Shown here: piece by piece, positions 16,691-25,262 of the stretch
How the letters are laid out: every line of letters begins with the position of its first letter
Position numbering within the stretch: the first letter of the stretch is position 1
NCBI RefSeq assembly: GCF_002995495.1
Contig: NZ_PVZV01000001.1
Coordinates: 930,001-994,000 of the forward strand
Direction of reading: 5' to 3'
DNA from: Actinocorallia populi
GTDB lineage: Bacteria > Actinomycetota > Actinomycetes > Streptosporangiales > Streptosporangiaceae
Length of the DNA: 64,000 nucleotides
Position numbers and translations under genes: made by a program
Notes under the pieces: model-generated
Told to the model about the DNA's origin: nothing
The model's database searches: none
What the model saw: only the letters and a program-made list of their open reading frames with translations

Positions 16691-17267
16691 CGCCTCCCAC
16701 CGGGAGGTCGCGGAAGCCCCCACCGTCGCGCTGAAACTGCTGGTCGCCGGGGGCTTCGGCGTCGGCAAGACCACACTGGTCGGCGCGATCAGCGAGATCC
16801 GCCCGCTGCGCACCGAGGAGGACCTGACCGACGCCAGCGTCGGCGTCGACGACACCACCGGCGTGGAGCGCAAGTCCACCACCACGGTGGCGATGGACTT
16901 CGGCCGGCTGACCTTCAGCGGCGGCCTGCGGATCTACCTGTTCGGCACGCCGGGCCAGGAGCGCTTCTGGTTCATGTGGGACGAGATGGCCTACGGTGCG
17001 ACCGGCGCGATCGTCCTGGCCGACACCCGCAGGCTGGAGTCGAGCTTCGCCTCGATCGACTTCTTCGAGCAGCGCAGCATCCCGTTCGTGGTGGCGGCCA
17101 ACTGCTTCGAGGGCGCCCAGCGCTACAGCCCCGAGGAGATCCAGGACGCCCTGGACATCGGCCCCGGGGTCCCGGTGGTGCTGTGCGACGTGCGCCAGCG
17201 CGAGTCCGTCAAGACGGTCCTGGTCACCCTCATCGAGTACGTCCTGAGGCTCACCACCGCCGCCTGA
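16671..17267 (+). CDS. cvnD: Small GTPase of the conservon (CvnD)
   Basis: 198 residues, Ras/MglA-like P-loop GTPase. Walker A is AGGFGVGKTTLV (about 26-37). Switch II reads LFGTPGQERFWFMWDEM, the usual conservon DxxG replacement (G-T-P-G). The recognition loop is VAANCFEG in place of NKxD, which is normal for this subfamily. The gene begins inside cvnC and closes the operon. CvnD proteins cycle nucleotides under control of CvnA/B partners. A strong hairpin follows 30 bp later. Confidence 0.95.
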   Translation: MNFATSDASHREVAEAPTVALKLLVAGGFGVGKTTLVGAISEIRPLRTEEDLTDASVGVDDTTGVERKSTTTVAMDFGRLTFSGGLRIYLFGTPGQERFWFMWDEMAYGATGAIVLADTRRLESSFASIDFFEQRSIPFVVAANCFEGAQRYSPEEIQDALDIGPGVPVVLCDVRQRESVKTVLVTLIEYVLRLTTAA

Positions 17268-17296
17268 ACCCGCGGCCGGCCGCGTGCCGGGAAGGC

Positions 17297-17328
17297 GAGA
17301 GGGCCCGCCCGGAAGGGCGGGCCCTCTC
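17297..17328. terminator. Strong hairpin between cvnD and the convergent hydrolase gene
   Basis: A perfect 14-bp GC-rich stem (17297-17310 with 17315-17328) with a GGAA loop sits between two convergent genes, 29 bp after the cvnD stop and 33 bp from the hydrolase stop. It lacks a T-run, as do many actinomycete terminators, and would work in both directions. Confidence 0.8.
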
Positions 17329-17361
17329 CGTCACCGGAGGGGTGCGGCGACGCGGGAGGGG

Positions 17362-18357
17362 TCAGGAGTTGGGGATGACCGCGGCGAGCGGGAGGCTGCC
17401 GCCGAGGACCTGCATGAGGCGGCTGCCGCAGGTGGACAGGTCGTCGGAGTTCCCGCAGTAGTGGCTGGCGGTGTAGGAGCCGGTGGCCATGTCCCTGGCC
17501 CAGGTGGAGCTGTAGTCGCGCAGTCGCGAGACCTGGGTGGAGTTGGGGCTGCAGCCCGCGCCGATGACACCGATGGCGTCGGTGTTCTCACCCTCGGCGT
17601 CGATGTGGCAGCTGCCTCCGGAGGGCGCGATGCCCCCGTTGTACTTGGTCCAGACGAGCTGGACGCCGACGAAGTCGGCGCCGAGGGAGCCGAGCGCGCC
17701 GAAGGCGTTGTTGAAGAGGTTGCTGAGGCTGGGACGGGCCGCGATCTGCAGGACGGGGCGGGTGCCGTTCGCCGAGACCGCCTGGAGGTTGGCGGTGAAG
17801 TCGCTGCTGGCGACGCCGTCGAAGAGGATCGCGCCCTTCAGGTTCGCGTAGCCCAGGGAGGCCAGGCGGGCGCCGACGACGGAGGCGAAGTGGCCGCCCG
17901 CCGAGTGGCCGCCCACGATGTACTTGGCGGGCAGCGCCTTGCCGCTCGGCGGGGTGATGGTGCGGGCGTTCAGCGTGTCGCCCAGCGCGTTGCCGAGTCC
18001 CGGGTTGCCGGCGGTCATGTCGGCGTCGATGCAGAACACCATGACGCCCTTCTCGGCGATCGCCTTGCTGGTGTTCGTGAGGGTGTCGCAGTCGCGGCTG
18101 AAGCCGTGCTGGACGAGCATCAGCGCGGAGGCGGCGCCGTTCGGCAGGTACCACTTCAGGTCGTAGGAACTCCCACCGATGGTCGCCGTGTCGATGACGC
18201 AGGTGGTGGTGCTCGAGGAGTAGCCGCCGCAGCTCTCGGCGGCGCTCGCCGCAGGGGCGGCGGCGAACGTGGACGCGATGAGCGCGCCCACCGCGGCGGC
18301 GGCCGTGAGGAAGCCGGTTCTGATCTTCCTGGAACGCCTGCTGGGGGTGACCTTCAC
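17362..18357 (-). CDS. Secreted alpha/beta hydrolase
   Basis: 331 residues. A Sec-type signal peptide is clear: basic start KVTPSRRSRKIR, a hydrophobic core, and cleavage near PAASAAES (about residue 40). The mature part is an alpha/beta hydrolase with nucleophile elbow GGHSAGGHF (Ser about 152), an oxyanion region LMLVQHGFSRDC, and cysteines that may form disulfides. It resembles chlorophyllase/PHB-depolymerase-like actinobacterial hydrolases; the substrate is unknown. GTG 18357 has an AGGAGGAG ribosome-binding site. It is convergent with the conservon. Confidence 0.88.
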   Translation of the reverse strand: MKVTPSRRSRKIRTGFLTAAAAVGALIASTFAAAPAASAAESCGGYSSSTTTCVIDTATIGGSSYDLKWYLPNGAASALMLVQHGFSRDCDTLTNTSKAIAEKGVMVFCIDADMTAGNPGLGNALGDTLNARTITPPSGKALPAKYIVGGHSAGGHFASVVGARLASLGYANLKGAILFDGVASSDFTANLQAVSANGTRPVLQIAARPSLSNLFNNAFGALGSLGADFVGVQLVWTKYNGGIAPSGGSCHIDAEGENTDAIGVIGAGCSPNSTQVSRLRDYSSTWARDMATGSYTASHYCGNSDDLSTCGSRLMQVLGGSLPLAAVIPNS

Positions 18358-18494
18358 TGTCTCTCCTCCTGCTCTGCGGAGCGGGGTCGTACGGGCCGGC
18401 CCGAGGGCGCGGCGTGATGGATGACAGCGACGGCCCACCGGTTCCGGCGTCGCGCCGGCCGTCGTCTCGCCGAGGTGGGAAGGGACTCTGCTGT

Positions 18495-18527
18495 TTCCCT
18501 CATTGGAAAGCTGTTTCGCAGAGGGAA
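18495..18527. promoter_or_regulatory. Inverted repeat in the hydrolase upstream region
   Basis: TTCCCTC (18495-18501) pairs with GAGGGAA (18521-18527), and CTGTTTC/CTGTTCC-type short direct repeats cluster around them. This AT-richer patch lies about 140-170 bp upstream of the secreted hydrolase start (18357). Nothing else is visible in the 270 bases between the hydrolase and the DUF2254 gene. A regulatory role is inferred only from position. Confidence 0.3.
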
Positions 18528-18628
18528 CTTCTGTTCCGCAGATTAAGGTCTGTGGACGGCTCAGGCAATGCCTTGCGGCCATGGTTTTCCGGCGGGATTT
18601 CCGGTAGGGGACAGGGCCGTCCCGCCGC

Positions 18629-19975
18629 TCAGAGGGAGCGGGTCTCGCCGCTGCGGTCCCCGTAGGCCGAGGGGAGGTCGCCGTCCAGCGCCGCGTGGAC
18701 GCGCCGGAACATGTCCTCGACCTGGTCGATGTCATGGGGCAGGAGGCCGCGGTCGAGCTGGGCCCGGATGAGGCCGGCCTGCAGGGCGATCTGGTCGCGC
18801 TGCGAGTCGTCGCGGGCGACGGCCGCGACATCGCGCAGCATGCGGAGCAGGGCGTTCAGCGCGGCCGGTTCGTGACGGCCGTAGCGGCGGATCTGCCCGC
18901 AGGCCAGTTCGAGGTAGTAGGCCAGGTCGCGGTCGCGGACGATGACCTGCCCGCCGTCCCGCCCGTCCCCGTGGACGACCGGGCCGAGCCGCCGGCCGGT
19001 GAGCCTGACCAGGAGGTCGGCGAGGTGCCCGACGGCGTGCGCGGCGGTGACCGGATCGTTGACCGCGGGGGACAGCGCCTTGACCGCGATGTCGGCGAGC
19101 TGCCGCAGGCCCAGGGCCACGTCCTGCTCGTTGGTGCGCTCGTAGCCGATCTCGATGCCGTCCTGGACCGCCCTGTCGACCGCCGCGGGATCGGGCGCCC
19201 GGCCGTGCGGGGAGCGCCACCACACCGTCGCGACCGGGGAGCCCCGGACCACGTGGTCACCCGCCCGGACGGCGACCTCGATCGTGAGGCCGTGGGCGGC
19301 GGCCGCCCGCAGCAGCGCGTTGATGCGGAGCATCCGGACGAACCCGCTGCGGCGGGCCGGCAGCACCGTACCGCCGGGCGGCGTGGCGCCGGGGGAGCGC
19401 AGACTCTCGTCCCCGTACTCCGGATGGAACTTGTCGATCACCCGGTCCGTCTGGTCGTGGACGGTGAGCATCATCGTGTCCACCCGCAGCAGCTGCGCGA
19501 TGTGCGTGATGAAGTACAGGACGGCGCCCAGGGCGGCCAGGCTCAGGAGCGAGGCGAGGAACATCGTCAGATCGGGGGCCGGGCGTTCGCTCCGGATGTA
19601 CCGCAGCGCCACGGTGGTGAAGACGAAGGCGGCCACCAGCACGGACAGCACCCGCTTGATCCCCGGATCGTGGGCGAACTCGCGGAGCATCCTCGGCGAG
19701 AACTGCTGCGACGCCAGCTGGAGCGCCACCACGGTCAGGGAGAACGTCAGCCCCGTCACGGTGATGACCGAACCGGCCACCGCCTGCAGCAGGGTCGCGG
19801 CCGAATCGGCGTCGCCCTGCCAGCGCAACCAGAACGGCGGCCGCACGTTCTCCTCGTGCAGGCGTACGGTCAGAACCGCGAGGACGAAGGCCGCCAGGCT
19901 CGTGACGACGGGCCACAGCCACAGAGGCGTCCGGGCACGCTCCGCCTGCGGCGAGCGCGGGACGGGAAACCTCAT
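18629..19975 (-). CDS. DUF2254 membrane protein
   Basis: 448 residues. Four hydrophobic segments fill the first half: about 18-38; 62-85, in the family motif GSVITVTGLTFSLTVVALQLASQQFSPR; 108-128; and 140-160. A soluble C-terminal half contains RAGDHVVRGSPVATV, EIGYERTNEQDVALGLRQLADIAVKALSPAVNDPVTA, the most conserved block of the family. DUF2254 proteins are inner-membrane proteins of unknown function. The gene is divergent from the P450 gene at 20149 across 173 bp. Confidence 0.9.
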   Translation of the reverse strand: MRFPVPRSPQAERARTPLWLWPVVTSLAAFVLAVLTVRLHEENVRPPFWLRWQGDADSAATLLQAVAGSVITVTGLTFSLTVVALQLASQQFSPRMLREFAHDPGIKRVLSVLVAAFVFTTVALRYIRSERPAPDLTMFLASLLSLAALGAVLYFITHIAQLLRVDTMMLTVHDQTDRVIDKFHPEYGDESLRSPGATPPGGTVLPARRSGFVRMLRINALLRAAAAHGLTIEVAVRAGDHVVRGSPVATVWWRSPHGRAPDPAAVDRAVQDGIEIGYERTNEQDVALGLRQLADIAVKALSPAVNDPVTAAHAVGHLADLLVRLTGRRLGPVVHGDGRDGGQVIVRDRDLAYYLELACGQIRRYGRHEPAALNALLRMLRDVAAVARDDSQRDQIALQAGLIRAQLDRGLLPHDIDQVEDMFRRVHAALDGDLPSAYGDRSGETRSL

Positions 19976-20148
19976 GCCGGTTGGCTACCCGGTGCGTGGA
20001 TCTCCATGTCCGCCGGGCGGGCGGCCGGCGCTTTTCTCCAGAACTCCGCGGAGTCAGGGGAAAAGGCTGTACCGGGGACGGGAAATCTGCAAGTGTTCGG
20101 TTACCTTCTTGTCCTGTCCCGTCCGCTTCACCCAGCTGAAGGAACGAG

Positions 20149-21402
20149 ATGAGCCGCACTCTCTCCCTCCACGACGCCGGCCTCGCCCTGGCCGATCCGA
20201 GCGCCTACGCCGACGAGGGGCGGCTGCACGCCGCCCTGTCGCTGCTGCGCCGGGAGGCGCCCGTGCACCGGGTCGAGGCGCCGGGGTACAACCCGTTCTG
20301 GGCGATCACCCGGCACGCCGACATCATGGAGATCGAGCGGGACAACAAGCTGTTCCTCAGCGCGCCGCGCACGCTGCTGTCCACGGCGGAGATGGACCTC
20401 CTCCAGGCGCAGCAGCGGGAGCAGGGCATGGAGCTGCGCACGCTCGTCCACATGGACGACCCGCAGCACCGGGTGGTCCGGGCCATCGGGGCCGACTGGT
20501 TCCGGCCCAAGGCGATGCGGGCGATGCAGGCGCGGATCGACGAGCTGGCCCGCCAGTACGTCGACCGGATGGCCGAGCTGGGCGGCGAGTGCGACTTCGT
20601 GCAGCAGATCGCCGTGCACTACCCGCTGTACGTCATCCTGTCGCTGCTCGGGCTGCCCGAGTCGGACTTCCCCCGCATGCTGCGGCTCACCCAGGAGCTG
20701 TTCGGCAGCCAGGACGAGGAGCTGCGCCGCGGCGAGAGCCCCCAGGAGCAGATGAACACGCTCTTCGAGTTCTTCGACTACTTCAACGCGCTGACCGCGG
20801 CCCGCCGTGCGAACCCGACCGACGACCTGGCCTCGGCCATAGCCAACGCCGTCGTCGACGGCGGGCCGCTGTCGGACGTCGACACCGCCTCCTACTACGT
20901 GATCGTCGCGACGGCCGGGCACGACACCACCAGCGCCACGATCTCCGGCGGCCTGCACGCGCTCATCGAGAACCCCGACCAGCTCTGGCGGCTGAAGGAC
21001 GATCCGGCCCTGCTCCCCCTGGCCACCGACGAGATGATCCGCTGGGTCACCCCCGTCAAGGAGTTCATGCGCACGGCCGCCGCCGACACCGAGATCCGCG
21101 GCGTGCCCGTCGCGAAGGGCGAGTCGGTACTGCTGTCGTACCCGTCGGCCAACCGCGACGAGGAGGTCTTCGACGACCCGTTCCGCTTCGACGTGGGCCG
21201 CGATCCCAACCGCCACCTGGCCTTCGGCTTCGGCGTGCACTACTGCCTGGGCGCCGCGCTGGCCCGCATGGAGATCCAGGCCCTGTACCGCGAGCTCCTG
21301 CCCCGCCTGCGCTCGGTCGAGCTCGCGGGCGTCCCCCGGCGGACCGCCACGACGTTCGTCGGCGGCCTCAAGCACCTGCCCGTCCGCTACGTCCTGGAGT
21401 AG
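20149..21402 (+). CDS. Cytochrome P450
   Basis: 417 residues, soluble bacterial class I P450. I-helix oxygen-activation motif: ATAGHDTTSA (about 255-264). The K-helix E-x-x-R equivalent is DEMIRW. The heme-binding loop FGFGVHYCLGAALARME carries the thiolate Cys. No ferredoxin or reductase gene is nearby, so electrons must come from elsewhere. ATG 20149 has GAAGGA upstream. The closest recognisable groups are actinobacterial lipid/xenobiotic P450s, but I cannot name a CYP family. It is followed 63 bp later by an unrelated hypothetical gene, with a small hairpin between. Confidence 0.93.
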   Translation: MSRTLSLHDAGLALADPSAYADEGRLHAALSLLRREAPVHRVEAPGYNPFWAITRHADIMEIERDNKLFLSAPRTLLSTAEMDLLQAQQREQGMELRTLVHMDDPQHRVVRAIGADWFRPKAMRAMQARIDELARQYVDRMAELGGECDFVQQIAVHYPLYVILSLLGLPESDFPRMLRLTQELFGSQDEELRRGESPQEQMNTLFEFFDYFNALTAARRANPTDDLASAIANAVVDGGPLSDVDTASYYVIVATAGHDTTSATISGGLHALIENPDQLWRLKDDPALLPLATDEMIRWVTPVKEFMRTAAADTEIRGVPVAKGESVLLSYPSANRDEEVFDDPFRFDVGRDPNRHLAFGFGVHYCLGAALARMEIQALYRELLPRLRSVELAGVPRRTATTFVGGLKHLPVRYVLE

Positions 21403-21415
21403 GGGCGACCCGGCC

Positions 21416-21433
21416 GCCGGGAAAAATCCCGGC
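21416..21433. terminator. Short hairpin after the P450 gene
   Basis: GCCGGGA (21416-21422), AAAA loop, TCCCGGC (21427-21433): a perfect 7-bp stem 14 bp after the P450 stop, without a T-run. It may separate the P450 transcript from the AbiEii-like module that follows. Confidence 0.4.
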
Positions 21434-21465
21434 AGGACGTCACCCCTCCCTGCGATCATGGGGAA

Positions 21466-22131
21466 ATGGCCGCAAAAGCCAATAACCACCCCATGGTCTC
21501 GGCGGGAGACTTCGAGACCCACCTGACCGTCCGCTGCGGCGGGCCGGAGATCGAGGACCTGGCGCGGTGGGCCGCCGCCCGAGGCCTGAAGTTCGGCCAC
21601 ATCGTGCTCGCCCGGGGCCGCGTCGCCTCGCAGCCGATGCTGACGGTACGCGGCTCCGGCACCCTCTCCGGCGTGCTGGCGGACGCGGCCCGGACGGCCA
21701 AGGCCCTGGCGGCGGACGGCTTCGAGGTCACGCGGACGAAGGTGGAGGCCGCCCCCTGGAACGAAGGCGTCCCCGCCGACGACGGGGAGGCGCTGGCGTG
21801 GGGGCCCGGCCGTTACTTCGAACACCACCTGAAGCTGCTGCTGGAGCCCGCAGCCGACCTCGCCGAACTCACGGCGCTGGTCGTCCCGTACGCCGCACAC
21901 CTGTCGCGCAACGCCCGTCGGCTGCGCGACGACGGCTTGGCCGAGCGGTTCGTGACGCAGCGCTGCCGTCTGGTGGGCGCCCCCGCGGCCGAACGGCGCC
22001 TCGCCGCGCTGACCGCGGTGCTGGAGGAGAACCGCTACCGGATCGCCGAGGTGGAACGGGAGTTCGTGGTCTTCGACGATGACGGGTCGCTGGACGACGG
22101 CTGGATCGAGGAAGGGGAGCCGGAAGCATGA
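21466..22131 (+). CDS. Unknown protein with internal duplication, partner of AbiEii-like enzyme
   Basis: 221 residues, soluble, no signal or membrane segment. It reads as two related halves. The first begins FETHLTVRCGG (about 16) and ends GFEVTRTKVEA. The second begins FEHHLKLLL (about 119) and ends YRIAEVEREFVVFD. Both pass through a basic/aromatic central strand. The repeated FE-x-H-L strand suggests a duplicated alpha/beta fold. The tail is strongly acidic (DDDGSLDDGWIEEGEPE). Its stop overlaps the next start by four bases (ATGA), so the two products are almost certainly made together. Function is unknown; an inhibitor or substrate-adaptor role for the nucleotidyltransferase is inference. 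Confidence 0.7.
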   Translation: MAAKANNHPMVSAGDFETHLTVRCGGPEIEDLARWAAARGLKFGHIVLARGRVASQPMLTVRGSGTLSGVLADAARTAKALAADGFEVTRTKVEAAPWNEGVPADDGEALAWGPGRYFEHHLKLLLEPAADLAELTALVVPYAAHLSRNARRLRDDGLAERFVTQRCRLVGAPAAERRLAALTAVLEENRYRIAEVEREFVVFDDDGSLDDGWIEEGEPEA

Positions 22132-23459
22132 CGAACGAGTGGCGCAGATTCCGCTGGGGGCCGTGGCCCGCGGACAGCCGGGTCCCCGGGACGCCCCCGG
22201 ACGAGGCGACCCGCGCCGAGATGGAGCTGCCCAGGACGTTGCGGCCGGTCCCCGGCGAGGACGTGCTGCAGCGTCCGGTGTTCGACCCGGCTCTGAAGCA
22301 CTACGCCCGCGCGATGAAGGCGGGCGACCCGGCGTTCGCCCACCGCGACGCGGCCGTCCGCTGGTACGCGGCCCGCGACGCCGCCTTCGGCCACGTCCTC
22401 GAAGCGGTCGCGGAGTCCGAGTGGGCCGACCACCTGGTGCTGCGCGGCAGCGTCCTGCTGGCCTCCTGGTTCGGCGCCGGGGCACGCCCTCCGGGCGACC
22501 TGGACTTCGTGGTCGTGCCCCGCAACTGGAAGCTGGAGGACGAGCGCACCGACCGCATGCTCGCCGACCTGGCACGGCTCGCCGAGCGGGTCTCGCGGAG
22601 CGGTGCCGGGGACGTGCTGCTGTCGGCAGACGAAGCGGTCAGCGACGAGATCTGGACCTACGACCGGGTGCCGGGCAGACGGCTGGTCCTGCCCTGGCGG
22701 GCCGAAGGAGTGCCCGCGGGCTCCGTCCAGCTCGACTTCGTCTTCGGCGAGCGGCTCGCCGAACCGCCGTCCCCCACCCTCCTGCACCGGTCCGAAGGAG
22801 AGCCCCTGACGCTGCTGGCGGCGACTCCGGAGCAGTCCCTGGCCTGGAAGGTCCTCTGGCTGGTCGAGGACATGTATCCCAGGGCCAAGGACCTGTACGA
22901 CGCGATGCTGCTGGCCGAGGCGGTCACGGTGGACGCCCGGCTGCTCCACCGGACGTTCACCGCCGCCGACGACCGCTACGCGACGCACCCTCCGAGTTTC
23001 CAGGACCTGCTGGAAGCCGTCCGGTACATCGACTGGGAGGAGTTCTCCGCCGAGTACCCCGAAGCTCCACCCGTCGCCGATCCCGGCGCGGAGCGGCTGC
23101 TCGACGCCCTGCTCCCGGCCTTCGCCGAACCCCTCGAACCGGCGGAGGCGCAGTACGAGCGTCGCATGTCGGTGCTCGAACGGTACGTCGAGAACGCTCG
23201 GCGGGTGCTGGCCGAGCAGGGGCGGGAGGCGTTCCACCGGGACCTGGCGGCCGGCAGGCTCCGGATCACCGATGCCGCGCTGGTCGCCAACGAGGTGCTG
23301 GAACGCCCCGTGCACGACCTCGAGACGACCGCCTGGGAACTGCTCGACAGTCCCGAGTGGCCCCGCCGCCAGGCCGACCTCTACCGGCGCCATCCCCGGT
23401 GGCTGGAGGCCGATCTGGCCCGCCTGAGCGGGGTCACAGGGCGGCCGGAGCGATCCTGA
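22128..23459 (+). CDS. AbiEii/AbiGii-like nucleotidyltransferase
   Basis: 443 residues. The nucleotidyltransferase core (about 85-290) shows LVLRGSVLLASWFGAGARPPGDLDFVV: G-S followed by a D-x-D pair (about D124 and D126) that would bind metal and NTP. The family's later lysine/aspartate motif reads SLAWKVLWLVEDMYPRAKDLYDAMLL. AbiEii-type proteins include toxins that nucleotidylate tRNA or NTPs, but many genomic copies are untested. A 60-residue N-terminal extension and about 150 C-terminal helical residues are additional to the core. The gene overlaps its upstream partner by four bases and the convergent PAS gene by 26. Confidence 0.82.
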   Translation: MTNEWRRFRWGPWPADSRVPGTPPDEATRAEMELPRTLRPVPGEDVLQRPVFDPALKHYARAMKAGDPAFAHRDAAVRWYAARDAAFGHVLEAVAESEWADHLVLRGSVLLASWFGAGARPPGDLDFVVVPRNWKLEDERTDRMLADLARLAERVSRSGAGDVLLSADEAVSDEIWTYDRVPGRRLVLPWRAEGVPAGSVQLDFVFGERLAEPPSPTLLHRSEGEPLTLLAATPEQSLAWKVLWLVEDMYPRAKDLYDAMLLAEAVTVDARLLHRTFTAADDRYATHPPSFQDLLEAVRYIDWEEFSAEYPEAPPVADPGAERLLDALLPAFAEPLEPAEAQYERRMSVLERYVENARRVLAEQGREAFHRDLAAGRLRITDAALVANEVLERPVHDLETTAWELLDSPEWPRRQADLYRRHPRWLEADLARLSGVTGRPERS

Positions 23460-24762
23460 TCTTGTCGAGGTGGGTCTGGAGGAAGGCCGGGTCGAAGGGG
23501 ACGATCGCGGACTCGTATTGGCGGCCGAGGGTGCGCAGGAGCTCCATCCACTCCCAGCTGGCGGAGATCTCGGTGTCGATGGGGCGGACCTTGTCGCCCA
23601 GGGCGGGGCCCGCCTTGTGGCGGAGGACGAGGTTGCGCCACTGGCCGATGAAGCGGCGGAACTCCTCCAGCAGCGTCCCGGTCTCCGCGACGAGTCCGGC
23701 GACGCCGCGCAGGGCGGCGTTGACCCGCTGGACCTGCTCGGACATCTCCACGATGACGGCCTCGGCGGCGTCGCACAGCAGCGGCACCGCGCCGAGGGAC
23801 TCCGGCGGCGCGTCGCCGTCGAAGACCTCGGCGGCGAACGCGGCGGCCATGTCGTTGTAGAGGCTCGCCAGCGAGATCTGGAACCGCAGGTGCGCGATGT
23901 CGGACTTCAGCCGGCCGAACTCCGTCTGCAGACGTTCCAGAGCGGTGACCGACCTGGTCATCGGCTTGGCCATGACGCGGGCGACGTTCGCCAGCACCGG
24001 CGCGGAGTCCTCGACGAGCTCCGACGCCTGCTGGGCGGCGGTCACCGAGGCGTGCAGCCGGTGCGCGATGTCGAGAACCCTGGTGGAGGTGGAGGCGAGC
24101 TCGTCGCCGAGCTTCTGGTAGCCCGCCAGGCGCCCGACGAGCTCGTCGAGCACCCCGTCCAGCGCGCCCGTCCCGGCCAGCACCTCCGCGATGGAGCCCC
24201 GGGCGCCCGGCCGGTCGTAGACCATGGACACCACCTGGCTCCTCGCGGCGACCTCCTCGGGCAGCGCGTGGAGCATGAACTCCCGGTAGGAGGAGTACCC
24301 CCGCTTCCACAGGGACGCCTCGATCTCGGCGGCGCCGAGCAGGGCGGCCTCGTGGCGGCTCATCCCGTTCTCGTGGATCGCGGCCCGCTCGACGCGCAGC
24401 GCGTGCGCGTACACCCGCTGGATGAGCTCGAACAGCGGGCTGTGCGGAGCCGTGCGGATCGAGACGTAACCGTCGTGCAGCGGGCCGATCGCGGCGAACA
24501 CCCAGTAGGAGCCGCCGTCCTTGGTGCGGTTCTTGATGTAGGCGCCCACCGGTCGTCCGGCGTTGAGCCCGTCCCAGACCAGCCGGAACAGCCCGGCCGG
24601 CATCTCGGGGTGGCGCACCGTGTTGTGCGGCGCCCCGACCAGTTCCTCCAGCGGGTAGCCGGAGACCCTGACGAACACGGAGTTGCCCTGCCGGATCACA
24701 CCGCGCCGGTCCGTGGTGGAGAAGAACATCTCCTCCGCGTTCATCGTCCTCAGGTCCCCCAT
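23434..24762 (-). CDS. Aer-like PAS-domain protein without a chemoreceptor signalling domain
   Basis: 442 residues. An N-terminal PAS domain (about 15-115) is of the Aer type: GNSVFVRVSGYPLEELVGAPHN, RHPEMPAGLFRLVWDGLNAG, then YIKNRTKDGGSYWVFA. In Aer this fold binds FAD and feeds a methyl-accepting signalling hairpin. Here the remaining 330 residues are alpha-helical, partly coiled-coil (LASTSTRVLDIAHRLHASVTAAQQAS; FGRLKSDIAHLRFQISLASLYNDMAAAF), with no hydrophobic segment and no canonical MCP tip. No chemotaxis or kinase gene is adjacent. It is probably a cytosolic redox or energy sensor of unknown output. Its 3' end overlaps the AbiEii-like gene by 26 bp. Confidence 0.8.
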   Translation of the reverse strand: MGDLRTMNAEEMFFSTTDRRGVIRQGNSVFVRVSGYPLEELVGAPHNTVRHPEMPAGLFRLVWDGLNAGRPVGAYIKNRTKDGGSYWVFAAIGPLHDGYVSIRTAPHSPLFELIQRVYAHALRVERAAIHENGMSRHEAALLGAAEIEASLWKRGYSSYREFMLHALPEEVAARSQVVSMVYDRPGARGSIAEVLAGTGALDGVLDELVGRLAGYQKLGDELASTSTRVLDIAHRLHASVTAAQQASELVEDSAPVLANVARVMAKPMTRSVTALERLQTEFGRLKSDIAHLRFQISLASLYNDMAAAFAAEVFDGDAPPESLGAVPLLCDAAEAVIVEMSEQVQRVNAALRGVAGLVAETGTLLEEFRRFIGQWRNLVLRHKAGPALGDKVRPIDTEISASWEWMELLRTLGRQYESAIVPFDPAFLQTHLDKIRIAPAAL

Positions 24763-24865
24763 GGCCTGTCCCTTTCCCCGAGGCCGCGAGCGCGGCGAGA
24801 TCTTACTGAGTGCACCCTAAGCCAGGATCTTTCCATGACCTTTTCGGGGGCGAAGGGAGAACGGG

Positions 24866-25165
24866 TCAGCGGGCGGGAGAGGCCTGCATGTCGAAATTGA
24901 TCTGGGAGCCGTCGACGGAGGTGACGGTGACCTGGACGTCCCGCTGGGTGAAGTCGTTGCCGGTCATGGTGCAGGTGATCGTGGCACCGACCTCGCCGGG
25001 CAGGTCGCCGGGGCAGCTGACGCCCAGCGCGCCGCCGACCATCTGGCCGCCGATCTTGTCGCTGATCTGCTGCTCGACGTCGGCGGCGGCCACGGAGGCG
25101 GAGCAGGCGGTGAGGGCGGCCAGCAGGGCGGCGCCCAGCAGGGCGAGGGCCGTCGGCTTGCGCAT
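24866..25165 (-). CDS. DUF4333 lipoprotein
   Basis: 99 residues. A lipoprotein signal peptide ends in a lipobox LTAC (Cys about 21), so it should be membrane-anchored on the outer face. The mature part is DUF4333: VEQQISDKIGGQMVGGALGVSCPGDLPGEVGATITCTM...VQVTVTSVDGSQINFDM, with two cysteines likely disulfide-bonded. ATG 25165 was chosen for the signal peptide. Gene order SARP (upstream) then this gene, with a homologous lipoprotein gene on the other side of the SARP gene, is notable. Molecular function is unknown. Confidence 0.87.
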   Translation of the reverse strand: MRKPTALALLGAALLAALTACSASVAAADVEQQISDKIGGQMVGGALGVSCPGDLPGEVGATITCTMTGNDFTQRDVQVTVTSVDGSQINFDMQASPAR

Positions 25166-25262
25166 GGCGGTTCCTTCGGGTCCGTGAGTGATGCCTCGAC
25201 GATCCCCGGGCGGTTGTCCCCCCGCCCAGTGGCCGCGGTCCTGTTCGGTAGGGGATGTCCGG

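Noticed and set aside
20149-21402. The P450 as fifth member (CvnE) of the conservon
   Set aside because: It lies nearly 3 kb from cvnD, separated by two genes on the opposite strand and a strong hairpin, so it is not part of the conservon transcript.
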